Source: DASQUK01 sp046723645 (lineage in GTDB: Bacteria > Actinomycetota > Acidimicrobiia > Acidimicrobiales > VFJN01). Taken from it: a DNA stretch of 64,000 nt. Made by a program: the position numbers and the translations under genes. The stretch is from contig JBKOUY010000044.1 of the NCBI GenBank assembly GCA_046723645.1, positions 1 to 64,000 of the forward strand. The letters run 5' to 3'. The notes beneath the pieces are model-generated. The model had not been told where the DNA came from, ran no database searches, and worked only from the letters and a program-made list of their open reading frames with translations. Position 1 is the stretch's first letter. Every line of letters begins with the position of its first letter. Shown here in pieces: positions 56,672 to 64,000 of the stretch.

Positions 56672-57744
56672 CGGAACGCCTCGACCATCCGGGCCCGCCA
56701 GGCCCGCAGCTCGGGGTCGTGGCTGTCCTCCGGCGACTTGCCGAGCCGGACCACGATGAGGTCCAGCGGCGGGCAGATCATGAGCGACTGCCCCTCGTAC
56801 CCGTTGGCGGTGAAGGTCCCGAGGTCGTCGCCGACCGACCACCAGTGGGCGCCGTGCCAGCGGTCGCCCTCCTCGTCGCGGGACCGGGCCCGGCGCCCAT
56901 GGTCGACCCAGCCCTCGGGCAGCAGCCGCCGACCGTCCCACACGCCATCCCGCAGGTACAGCAAGCCGAAGCGGAGGTAGTCCCGGGCAATCGCATACAC
57001 GAAGGAGGAGCCCACGAAGGTGCCGGCCTCGTCGAAGCGGGCGCGCGTCGATCGCATACCCAGCGGCTCGAACAGCCGGTCGCGCAGGAACAACTCGTAC
57101 GGGTCACCGGGGCCGACCGTCCGGGCGACGATGCCCGACACGATGAGGGAGGTGCCGGACGAGTAGTTGAACACCGTGCCCGGCTCGTGGGCGAGGGGAT
57201 GATCGGCCGCAAAGTGGGCCATGTCGGCCTGGGCCTCACCGAACAGCATGCGGATGACATCCGAACGTTCGAAGTCCTCGTAGTCCTCGGCGAAGTCGAG
57301 GCCGTCGCGCATGGTGAGCAGGTCGTCCAGCGTGATCGCGTGCCGGGGATCGGAGGGGTCGGCCCACTCCGGGACCGGGGCGCGCGCGTCCACGGCCAGC
57401 CGTCCCTCGCCCACGAGAATGCCCACCGCTGCATGGAGCACCGACTTGGCCATCGACCACGACAGCAGCTGCGTGGTGGGGCCGACCGGCTCATTGGGGC
57501 CGTCCCAGTGCTCGAGCTCCCCGTCGTAGCGCTCGGCGAGCAGGTTCCCGCCCTGCACGACGGCGACCGCGTAGGTCGTCCCGAACCGGGCAGGGTCGCC
57601 GGTTATCTCGTCGAGCAACGCCGACATCCGCTCAGCGGTGGTGGCCGGCGGATCGGTGGTGGGCCAGGCGTCGGTCGGCCAGGGCACGCCGGCCGGTTGC
57701 TGTGGGAGCGGGACGAGGGAGCCCACTCGGGCGGGATTTGTCAT
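56668..57744 (-). CDS. Serine hydrolase (beta-lactamase class C/penicillin-binding-like)
   Basis: 358 aa from ATG 57744. LLSWSMAKSVLHAAVG has the S-x-x-K nucleophile. FNYSSGTS supplies the Y-x-S/N motif, and LLTMRDGLDFAEDYED is the usual following region. A late NGYEGQ stands where class C enzymes have a K/H-T-G element. No signal peptide is seen, so it is probably an intracellular esterase or amidase rather than a beta-lactamase. The stop codon is made by the end of element copy II. Confidence 0.88.
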   Translation of the reverse strand: MTNPARVGSLVPLPQQPAGVPWPTDAWPTTDPPATTAERMSALLDEITGDPARFGTTYAVAVVQGGNLLAERYDGELEHWDGPNEPVGPTTQLLSWSMAKSVLHAAVGILVGEGRLAVDARAPVPEWADPSDPRHAITLDDLLTMRDGLDFAEDYEDFERSDVIRMLFGEAQADMAHFAADHPLAHEPGTVFNYSSGTSLIVSGIVARTVGPGDPYELFLRDRLFEPLGMRSTRARFDEAGTFVGSSFVYAIARDYLRFGLLYLRDGVWDGRRLLPEGWVDHGRRARSRDEEGDRWHGAHWWSVGDDLGTFTANGYEGQSLMICPPLDLIVVRLGKSPEDSHDPELRAWRARMVEAFR

Positions 57745-57793
57745 CAGGCAGTGTCTCCTAGCACCGTGCCGCGATCGCTCGCCGTCGCCGGGC

Positions 57794-59539
57794 TCACATC
57801 GTCTCGACGAAGCTGACCTCGCCCTCGCCCCGCAGCACGTTCTTGAGCAGCTTGCCCGACGCGTTCCGAGGCAGCGGCTCGGTGCGCAGCTCCACGTGTG
57901 CCGGCACCTTGAAGTCGGCCAGCTCGGCGGCCACCCAGCGGCGCACGTCATCGGCGGTCAGTGACTCGCCGTCCGGCGCCTGCGACTCGACCTGCACGAT
58001 GGCCTTGACCTCCTCGCCCAGCTCGGGGTGCGGCACGCCGACGACGGCGGCGTCCGCGATCGCGGGGTGTTCGACGAGCCGGTTCTCGATCTCGACGCAG
58101 TAGATGTTCTCGCCGCCCCGGATGATCATGTCCTTCTTGCGGTCGGTGATCGTGAGGTAGCCCTCGTCGTCGACGTGGCCGATGTCCCCGGTGTGCAGGA
58201 ACCCGTCGGCGTCGATGGCCTCGGCGGTGGCCTCCGGCTTGTTCCAGTAGCCCTTCATGAGGATCGGCCCGCGCACGCAGACCTCGCCGGTCTCGCCCAC
58301 CCCGAGCACCCGACCCCCCGGATCCATGATGCGTAGCTCGACGGTGGGCACCGGCGGTCCGACCGAGTGCGGCTTGCGCTTGGCGTCCGGCCCGCTGATG
58401 ACCGTCGCCACCGACGACGTCTCGGTGAGGCCGTAGGCGTTCGAGGTCGAACGCACGTTGGGGAACGTCTCGGCGATCTTGCGCTGCAGCTCGTCGGCCG
58501 ACGGCGAACCGCCGAACGCCACCGTCGTCACGCTGGAGGTGTCGTAGTCGTGGCGCGCCGGGTGCTCGCACACCCGCCATACCATCGTGGGCACGGTGGC
58601 CCAGACGGTGACCCTGTGATCCGCGACGAGGCGCAACACCTGCACGGGGTCGAACCGGCCCTCGGGGATCACGAGCCTGACACCCGCCAGCAGCCCGACG
58701 ACCAGGTTGGAGTGGCAGCCCGACACGTGGAACAGCGGCGAGGTCAGGAGCGACACGGTGGGTGCGCCGCTCGACGACAGCGCCGATCCGCCCTCGGGGT
58801 TGGCCATGGCGCCCGCCACCGTCGAGAACAGTGTGTTCTGGAGGTTGGCGATCATGGACCGGTGCGTCGAGATGGCGCCCTTGGGCTTCCCGGTGGTGCC
58901 GGAGGTGTAGAAGATGACCGCGTCGTCGTCCTCCGCGATGGGCGCGTCAGGGAACCGGTCGGTGGGCTCCGCGCCCAGCTCGTCGAACCGCTGCAGCTTC
59001 ACGCCCGACGTTCTCGCGGCCGGGAAGTCGTCGGGGTCGGCGTCGACCAGGATCACGTGGGTGAGGTCCGGCGCCTCGCCCAGCCGGTCCGCAACCCGCT
59101 CGAACCGCTTGGTGTCGGCGACGAGCACCTTCGCGCCCGAATCCTGGAGGCCGTAGAGGATCTCGTCGGCCTTCCACCAGCCGTTGAGGCCCACCAGGAT
59201 GGCCCCGCTCGAGACCGTGGCCCAGAACGTGAGGCACCACTCCGGGTTGTTCTGGCTGAGCACCGCCACCCGGTCGCCGGGCCCGATGTCGCACCCCTCG
59301 GCGAGGGCGCGCGCGAGCCCGTTTGCCTCCTCGACGAAGCCGCGGAACCCGTACGTGCGGTCGCCGTACACGAGGAACGTCTGGTCGCCGCGCCCGATGG
59401 CCGCCTGTGGAATGGCCCGCAGCGACCTGAGGCGGTCCTTGTAGACCTGCGTGGGGCGCCCGAGGACGTCCTCGGTGACGACCTCGAACGGCCCTCCCGG
59501 GCCCGTGAGCTGGTCTCGGACCTCGGCCAGGTTCGGCAT
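57794..59539 (-). CDS. Acyl-CoA synthetase (AMP-forming)
   Basis: 581 aa from ATG 59539, with AAGGGGACGAGG upstream. VIFYTSGTTGKPKGAISTH is the AMP-binding P-loop. SNAYGLTETSS, FLHTGDIGHVDDEGYLTITDRKKDMIIRGGENI (split here as GDIGHVDDEGYL and RKKDMIIRGGENIY) and PRNASGKLLKN with the catalytic Lys are the other ANL motifs. It activates a carboxylic acid, probably a fatty or aryl acid, to its CoA thioester. The ParA-like gene is divergent from it. Confidence 0.94.
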   Translation of the reverse strand: MPNLAEVRDQLTGPGGPFEVVTEDVLGRPTQVYKDRLRSLRAIPQAAIGRGDQTFLVYGDRTYGFRGFVEEANGLARALAEGCDIGPGDRVAVLSQNNPEWCLTFWATVSSGAILVGLNGWWKADEILYGLQDSGAKVLVADTKRFERVADRLGEAPDLTHVILVDADPDDFPAARTSGVKLQRFDELGAEPTDRFPDAPIAEDDDAVIFYTSGTTGKPKGAISTHRSMIANLQNTLFSTVAGAMANPEGGSALSSSGAPTVSLLTSPLFHVSGCHSNLVVGLLAGVRLVIPEGRFDPVQVLRLVADHRVTVWATVPTMVWRVCEHPARHDYDTSSVTTVAFGGSPSADELQRKIAETFPNVRSTSNAYGLTETSSVATVISGPDAKRKPHSVGPPVPTVELRIMDPGGRVLGVGETGEVCVRGPILMKGYWNKPEATAEAIDADGFLHTGDIGHVDDEGYLTITDRKKDMIIRGGENIYCVEIENRLVEHPAIADAAVVGVPHPELGEEVKAIVQVESQAPDGESLTADDVRRWVAAELADFKVPAHVELRTEPLPRNASGKLLKNVLRGEGEVSFVETM

Positions 59540-59731
59540 CCTCGTCCCCTTCGAAACCGACGGTGATCGCTCGGGGAGCATAGAGGTACCCGCCGACGGT
59601 CAGACCGACACGATCGAGGGACGCCGGGTCGGAGGCCGGGGCTGGGGGTCGGGCCGGATGCGTCGGGTTAGGCTGGCCGGCGACCCCGGCAGGGGTTCGA
59701 ATCACCCGATCGTCCCGGGAGAGGAACGGCT

Positions 59732-60328
59732 GTGATCGTCGTCTCCGCTGCGCTCAAGGGCGGCGTGGGAAAGACCACCACGTCCGTGTACCTGGCCGCC
59801 CTGGCGGCGGCCTCCAACCGGCACGGCGTCACCCTGATCGACGCCGACTCGCAGGCCAGCGCCGCCGAATGGGTCGAGGAGGCGACGGACGAGCGTCTGC
59901 AGGGCCTCACCGTCGTGGAGGCACCGACAGAACGCCTCCTGACCAAGGCACTCGACAAGCTGGGGCCCGAGGACGTCGCGATCGTCGATACGCCCCCGGG
60001 CCAGGAGAAGCTCACCGGCAAGGCGGTGGACCAGGCCTCCGTCGTAGTCGTGCCCACACGGGTCGGGGGGATCGAACCCGACCGGGCACAGGCCGTCCTC
60101 GACCTCGTGCCGGAGGGCACCCCGGCCGGCCTGGTGATCTGCTCCGCGCGCACGTTCACGCGCGACTACCTGGACGCCGTGACCGACTGGGAGGAGGCGG
60201 GCGCGCGGATCTGGGGGACGGTGCCCGAGCGGGTGGCGATCGCGGCCGGACCGGAGCGGTGGCTGGCGTTCGACGGCATCGAGGCCTACCGGGACGTCTG
60301 GCGCAAGCTCCAGCGGGCCGCGCGGTAG
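59732..60328 (+). CDS. Orphan ParA/MinD-type ATPase
   Basis: 198 aa from GTG 59732, with AGAGGAA upstream. The deviant Walker A is SAALKGGVGKTTTSVYLA, the Walker A' LIDADSQASA and the Walker B VAIVDTPPG. This is the short ParF-like form without an N-terminal HTH. No ParB or centromere-like repeat is adjacent, so it is probably not a plasmid partition gene. It could position some cellular cargo or be a remnant. Confidence 0.88.
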   Translation: MIVVSAALKGGVGKTTTSVYLAALAAASNRHGVTLIDADSQASAAEWVEEATDERLQGLTVVEAPTERLLTKALDKLGPEDVAIVDTPPGQEKLTGKAVDQASVVVVPTRVGGIEPDRAQAVLDLVPEGTPAGLVICSARTFTRDYLDAVTDWEEAGARIWGTVPERVAIAAGPERWLAFDGIEAYRDVWRKLQRAAR

Positions 60329-60344
60329 CACCAGCGGCCCGGCG

Positions 60345-61259
60345 TCACCGGAACGCCGGCGCCACCTCGTCGATGAAGCGGTCCATCCGCTCGAGCTTGG
60401 CCGTGCCCTGCCCGAGCGACCGGTCCGGGACGATGAGCTCGTCCAGTCCGGCCTGGGCGTAGGCCGCGACCACGTCACGCAGCTGCTCGACGGTTCCGCC
60501 GATCGCGGGCATCGGCGACCGCTCGATCAGCCGCTCGATGTCGGCGATCGCGCCGACGTCCTCGGCCATGAACACGAGCGCCTGCGCCGTCCGGGCGACG
60601 GCATCCGGGTCGCGGCCCACCCCTTCGCAGGCGCGGGTCAGGGCCGCGGAGCGCTCGGCGATGTGGTCGGGCTGCCCCCAGGTGTTCCAGGCATCGGCCC
60701 ACCGGGCGGCGACGCCGAGCATCCGGTCGCCGCCCCCGCCCACCAGGATCGGCAATGGATCCTGAATGGGCTTCGGCTCGCACAGGGCGTCGGTGATCTC
60801 GTAGTAGCGACCCTTGAACGTGGTCCGTTGCGCGCGGAGCAGGCCGTGGATGACCTCGGTCGCCTCGGCGAAGCGATCGATGCGGGGGCCGACCGGGGGC
60901 AGCTCGATGCCGTAGGCGGCGTGCTCGTTCTCCTGCCATCCGGCGCCGATGCCGAGCGTGAACCGGCCGCCGCTCACGTGGTCGACGGTGACGGCGATGT
61001 TGGCCACGACGGCCGGGTGCCGGTAGGTGTTGCCGAGCACCAGGGTGCCGATCCGCACGCGGGGCACGGCCGCCGCCAGAGCTGCGACCAGGGACCCTGC
61101 CTCCAGCGTCGGGGTCTCGGCGGAAAAGGGGCCGTCGGCGTTGGGCATGAAGTGGTCGGCGATCCACGCACCGTCCCACCCGGTGGCCTCGGCGTAGCTG
61201 GCGGTGGCCAGGATCTCGCCCCAGGGCTGGTTGGCCGACGGCCAGATCGAGAAGCGCAT
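60345..61259 (-). CDS. LLM-class F420-dependent oxidoreductase
   Basis: 304 aa luciferase-like TIM barrel. MRFSIWPSANQPWGEILATA and GWDGAWIADHFMPN are the N-terminal strands. VPRVRIGTLVLGNTYRHPAVVAN and the later SGGRFTLGIGAGWQENEHAAYG are the cofactor-loop motifs typical of F420-using members. Substrate unknown. It is the mirror partner of the second LLM gene, with which it is divergent (68 bp between starts). Confidence 0.92.
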   Translation of the reverse strand: MRFSIWPSANQPWGEILATASYAEATGWDGAWIADHFMPNADGPFSAETPTLEAGSLVAALAAAVPRVRIGTLVLGNTYRHPAVVANIAVTVDHVSGGRFTLGIGAGWQENEHAAYGIELPPVGPRIDRFAEATEVIHGLLRAQRTTFKGRYYEITDALCEPKPIQDPLPILVGGGGDRMLGVAARWADAWNTWGQPDHIAERSAALTRACEGVGRDPDAVARTAQALVFMAEDVGAIADIERLIERSPMPAIGGTVEQLRDVVAAYAQAGLDELIVPDRSLGQGTAKLERMDRFIDEVAPAFR

Positions 61260-61315
61260 GAGACCAAGGATGCCAGCGCCCCGGCAGCGGCGGGGTGGCC
61301 GTCACGGCGATGCCG

Positions 61316-61321
61316 TACGGT
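61316..61321 (+). promoter_or_regulatory. Leaderless -10 box of the second LLM gene
   Basis: TACGGT, 6 nt before GTG 61328. It decides the start, since the frame is open for some distance upstream. Confidence 0.55.
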
Positions 61322-61327
61322 CGAGTC

Positions 61328-62107
61328 GTGCGCACCGCCGTGAGCCTTCCGCCCTTCACCGATGCCGCCACCGTCGTCGCGCTGGGCGTCGAGGCGGAGC
61401 GGGCGGGCTGGGACGGCGTGTTCCTGTGGGATCACCTGGTCTTCGAGCGCCGCCTCGGGCTCGACGTCCACGACCCCTGGGTGGCCCTCGGCGCCATCGC
61501 GCAGGCCACCGAACGCGTCCGCCTGGGCACGCTGGTCACGCCCCTGGCGCGTCGTCGGCCCTGGATCGTCGCCAAGCACCTGACCACGCTCGACCACCTG
61601 AGCGGCGGGCGGGCGGTGCTGGGCGTGGGGCTGGGCGAACCGTCCGACGCCGACTTCGCAGCGTTCGGCGACCCTGCGGAGCGCAAGGAGCGGGCGGCCA
61701 TCGTCGACGAGGCGCTCGGGCTGCTGGACGGCCTGTTGCGGGGCCCGGTGTCGCACCAGGGCGCGCACTTCCGCGTCGACACCGAGATCCTCCCGCGGCC
61801 TGTCCAGCGCCCGCGCCCGCCGGTCTGGGTGGCCGCGATCATCCCCCACCGGCTGCCGGTCGCCCGGGCGCAGCGGTGGGATGGCATCGTGCCGCTCGGC
61901 CCGCAGGGCTACAGCAGCCCTGAGGAGCTGGCCACGTATCTCGAGGGCGTCGAGCGCCCGCCGGTCTGGGACGTGGTGGCGGGCAGGGCCCCGGGGGTGC
62001 CGGTCGACGAGTATGCATCGGCGGGTGCCACCTGGCTGATCGACTCGACCTGGCCGGTGGGCGACTGGGTGGCGGAGATCCGCACCCGCATCACCGCCGG
62101 CCCCTGA
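61328..62107 (+). CDS. LLM-class flavin-dependent oxidoreductase
   Basis: 259 aa from GTG 61328. AERAGWDGVFLWDHLVFERR, RVRLGTLVTPLARRRPWIVAKHL and LSGGRAVLGVGLGEPSDADF are the luciferase-like motifs. It is shorter than its neighbour and lacks some C-terminal helices. FMN or F420 could be the cofactor. Its TGA includes the first two bases of the 95-bp repeat copy 3. Confidence 0.9.
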   Translation: MRTAVSLPPFTDAATVVALGVEAERAGWDGVFLWDHLVFERRLGLDVHDPWVALGAIAQATERVRLGTLVTPLARRRPWIVAKHLTTLDHLSGGRAVLGVGLGEPSDADFAAFGDPAERKERAAIVDEALGLLDGLLRGPVSHQGAHFRVDTEILPRPVQRPRPPVWVAAIIPHRLPVARAQRWDGIVPLGPQGYSSPEELATYLEGVERPPVWDVVAGRAPGVPVDEYASAGATWLIDSTWPVGDWVAEIRTRITAGP

Positions 62108-62200
62108 GGCAATGGCGAATGGTCCAGCGGGCACGAGGCAATGACGAACGGTCTGGGTTCGGCGTTGCCTCGCATCCCGGTCAATGTTCGCTATCGCCTC
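62106..62200. repeat. 95-bp mosaic palindromic repeat, copy 3
   Basis: Units at 62106-62122 (GAGGCAATGGCGAATGG), 62135-62151 (GAGGCAATGACGAACGG), 62155-62171 (GGGTTCGGCGTTGCCTC) and 62184-62200 (ATGTTCGCTATCGCCTC). Offsets are again 29, 20 and 29 bp. It lies between the convergent LLM and serC genes. The 12-bp spacers share little with the other copies, although GGGC recurs in the first spacer of all three. Confidence 0.9.
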
Positions 62201-62260
62201 GGGTGATCTCAGGCCCGACCCCCGCCCGCCGCCCCGTGATGGCGTCGGCCTGTGGCCGAC

Positions 62261-63388
62261 TCAGGACAGGCGCTCGACCACGTAGTCGATGCACTGGGTG
62301 AGCGCCTCGATGTCCTCGGGGTCGATGGCGGGGAACATGGCGATCCGCAGCTGGTTGCGGCCCAGCTTGCGGTAGCTCTCGGTGTCGACGACGAGGTTCT
62401 CACGCAGAACGGCGCTCACGGTGGCGGCGGGTACCGCGTCGTCGAGGTCGATGGTGGCCACCACGTGGCTGCGGATCGCCGGGTCGGCGACGAACGGCGT
62501 GGCGTAGTCCCGGGAGTCCGCCCAGCCGTAGAGGATCTCCGCCGACCGGTCGCAGCGGCCCGTGGCGAAGGGCAGGCCACCGTTGTGCAGGACCCACTCG
62601 ATCTGCTGCACCGCCAGGAAGATCGTCGCCAGGGCGGGCGTGTTGTAGGTCTGGTCCTTGCGGCTGTTGTCCAGGGCGATGCCCAGGTCGAGGAACGCCG
62701 GTACCCAGCGATCGCCGGCCGCAATGCGCTCGATGCGCTCGACCCCGGCCGGCGACAGGGCGGCGAGCCATAGGCCGCCGTCGGAGGCGAGCGCCTTCTG
62801 GGGGGCGAAGTAGTAGGCGTCCACCTGCATGGCGTCGAACCTCAGCCCGCCGGCGGCTGACGTGGCGTCGACCAGCACCAGGCCCCCGGTGCCCTCCGGG
62901 CGCACCGGCGCCACCGCGACGCCCGTGGAGGTCTCGTTGTGGGTGAAGCAGTAGGCGTCCACATCGGGGTTGGCCTTCGGCGTGGGGACCGTCCCGGGCC
63001 GGGACTCGATGATCTCGGGGTCGCCGAGGTGGGGCGCCGCCGCCGCGCAGGCGGCGAACTTCGAGGAGAACTCGCCGTAGCTCAGGTGCTGGCTGCGCTG
63101 CTCGATCAGGCCGAAGGTGGCGGCGTCCCAGAACGCGGTGGTGCCGCCGTTGCCGAGCGCCACCTCGTAGCCATCGGGCAGCGACAGCAGCTCGGCGATG
63201 CCGTTGCGCAGCGCCGCCACCATGAACCGCACGGTCGCCTGCCGGTGGCTGGTCCCCAGGTAGGTGGTGTCGGTCGCGGCCAGGGCGTCGACGTCCTCCG
63301 GGCGCACCTTGGACGGGCCCGACCCGAACCGGCCGTCGTGGGGGAGAAGGTCGACGGGGATCCTTATGTCTGGGGTGGACTCGCTCAT
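62261..63388 (-). CDS. serC: Phosphoserine aminotransferase
   Basis: 375 aa, in the actinobacterial/archaeal form of SerC. FGSGPSKVRPEDV is the opening. YLGTSHRQATVRFMV is the phosphate-binding region. AYYFAPQKALASDGGLW contains the PLP Lys. It converts 3-phosphohydroxypyruvate to phosphoserine. It is divergent from the aminotransferase at the window end. Confidence 0.95.
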   Translation of the reverse strand: MSESTPDIRIPVDLLPHDGRFGSGPSKVRPEDVDALAATDTTYLGTSHRQATVRFMVAALRNGIAELLSLPDGYEVALGNGGTTAFWDAATFGLIEQRSQHLSYGEFSSKFAACAAAAPHLGDPEIIESRPGTVPTPKANPDVDAYCFTHNETSTGVAVAPVRPEGTGGLVLVDATSAAGGLRFDAMQVDAYYFAPQKALASDGGLWLAALSPAGVERIERIAAGDRWVPAFLDLGIALDNSRKDQTYNTPALATIFLAVQQIEWVLHNGGLPFATGRCDRSAEILYGWADSRDYATPFVADPAIRSHVVATIDLDDAVPAATVSAVLRENLVVDTESYRKLGRNQLRIAMFPAIDPEDIEALTQCIDYVVERLS

Positions 63389-63431
63389 CGCGTGCCACTA
63401 TCGCGGCGGTCCGAGACAAGGAGCCAGCCCG

Positions 63432-64000
63432 TTGCCGTCCACGCAATCTACGAGCCGCATCTCCTCCCGGGTTGCCGCCATCACAGAGTCGGCCACCCTC
63501 GCCGTCGACGCCAAGGCCAAGGCCCTCAAGGCCGCCGGCGAGCCCGTGATCGGCTTCGGCGCCGGCGAGCCGGACTTCCCGACGCCTCCACACATCGTCG
63601 AGGCGGCGGCGGCGGCCTGCCGCAACCCCCGCAACCACAAGTACACGCCGGCCGCCGGGCTGCCCGAGCTGCGCGAGGCCATCGCCGCCAAGACGAAGCG
63701 CGACTCCGGCTACGACGTGCAGGCCGCGCAGGTGCTCGTCACCAACGGGGGCAAGCACGCGGTCTACAACACCTTCGCAACCCTGCTCGACCCCGGTGAC
63801 GAGGTGCTGCTGCCGGCGCCGTACTGGACCACCTACCCCGAGCCGATCCGCCTTGCCGGGGGCGTGCCCGTGGTCTTGCCCACCGACGAGGCGACGGGTT
63901 TCCGCGTCGGTCTCGAGCAGCTCGATGCAGCCGTCACCGACCGCACCAAGGCGCTGCTGTTCGTCTCGCCGTCCAACCCCACGGGCGTCGTCTACCCACC
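63432..64000 (+). CDS. Aspartate/aromatic aminotransferase, N-terminal part
   Basis: The window ends inside this gene; 189 residues are present from TTG 63432, with AAGGAG 9 nt upstream. LAVDAKAKALKAAGEPVIGF and GAGEPDFPTPPHIVEAA are the class I fold opening. KYTPAAGLPELREAIAAK and VLVTNGGKHAVYNTF follow, and the region ends at FVSPSNPTGVVYPP just before the PLP Lys. It is probably aspatC-like (the subgroup Ib type). Confidence 0.92.
   Translation, partial: MPSTQSTSRISSRVAAITESATLAVDAKAKALKAAGEPVIGFGAGEPDFPTPPHIVEAAAAACRNPRNHKYTPAAGLPELREAIAAKTKRDSGYDVQAAQVLVTNGGKHAVYNTFATLLDPGDEVLLPAPYWTTYPEPIRLAGGVPVVLPTDEATGFRVGLEQLDAAVTDRTKALLFVSPSNPTGVVYP

Noticed and set aside
59690..59716. tRNA-like T arm (GGGGTTCGAATCACCC)
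   Set aside because: The stem has a mismatch at the second pair, and no acceptor, D or anticodon arms can be built around it.

Overview
This window is a high-GC, gene-dense chromosomal segment. It most likely comes from an actinobacterium outside the classical model genera, and an Acidimicrobiia-like lineage fits best. The evidence is as follows. GC is strongly biased throughout. Many genes start with GTG. At least a dozen genes carry a TANNNT -10 box only 6-8 nt before the start codon, which indicates leaderless mRNAs. Deazaflavin (F420)-type oxidoreductases are present, as are GatCAB, a PASTA kinase, an Eis-like acetyltransferase and a 28-residue protein resembling the actinobacterial ribosomal protein bL37. 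The order iscS-like, mnmA, metE-like, ligA, gatCAB, ilvBNC is, from memory, the same backbone order as in Mycobacterium tuberculosis. The genus assignment is inference. No rRNA, tRNA, CRISPR array, phage or complete insertion sequence was seen.

Layout. 1-4.7 kb: end of a nitroreductase, an AlkX/YcaQ-type DNA glycosylase, a P450-type ferredoxin with its FAD reductase (no P450 nearby), an alpha/beta hydrolase and a membrane protein. 4.8-10 kb: aminopeptidase N and a PfkB kinase transcribed divergently, then an F420/PPOX protein and an EamA transporter. 10-17.4 kb: two envelope or secreted proteins of unknown function, prolyl oligopeptidase, bL37, a RES/Xre toxin-antitoxin pair and a PHP phosphoesterase. 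17.5-24.2 kb: ychF, DUF192, rsmI, galT, a methyltransferase, a cysteine desulfurase and mnmA. 24.3-26.8 kb: a TetR-controlled MFS exporter. 27-34 kb: metE-like gene, ligA and a PASTA kinase. 34-42.7 kb: SCP2 protein, lipoprotein, TetR, esterase, gatCAB, Eis-like, and a MoaD-like/beta-propeller pair. 42.8-47 kb: FtsX-type ABC exporter with two different ATPases. 47-48.4 kb: wreckage of a MATE gene. 48.4-56.4 kb: a Tat lipoprotein peptidase and the branched-chain amino acid genes ilvD, ilvB, ilvN and ilvC. 56.7-64 kb: serine hydrolase, acyl-CoA synthetase, ParA-like ATPase, two luciferase-like oxidoreductases, serC and the start of an aspartate aminotransferase.

The coding content is mostly housekeeping, and the unusual signal lies between the genes. 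(1) A 95-bp mosaic palindrome occurs three times (3171, 39954, 62106). It has four 17-mer units at identical 29/20/29-bp offsets; at the first copy the element supplies the stop codons of both flanking genes. (2) A 167/168-bp element bounded by CTAGTGG...CCACTAG occurs twice (35745, 56504). Its arms differ between copies but stay self-complementary, which is covariation pointing to a conserved fold. (3) The ilvBNC leader is a textbook attenuator: an 11-residue peptide containing LLVIL, a pause hairpin, and a terminator with a U tract. (4) Several further hairpin arrays sit before the toxin-antitoxin operon, before ligA, after the PASTA kinase and before ilvD.
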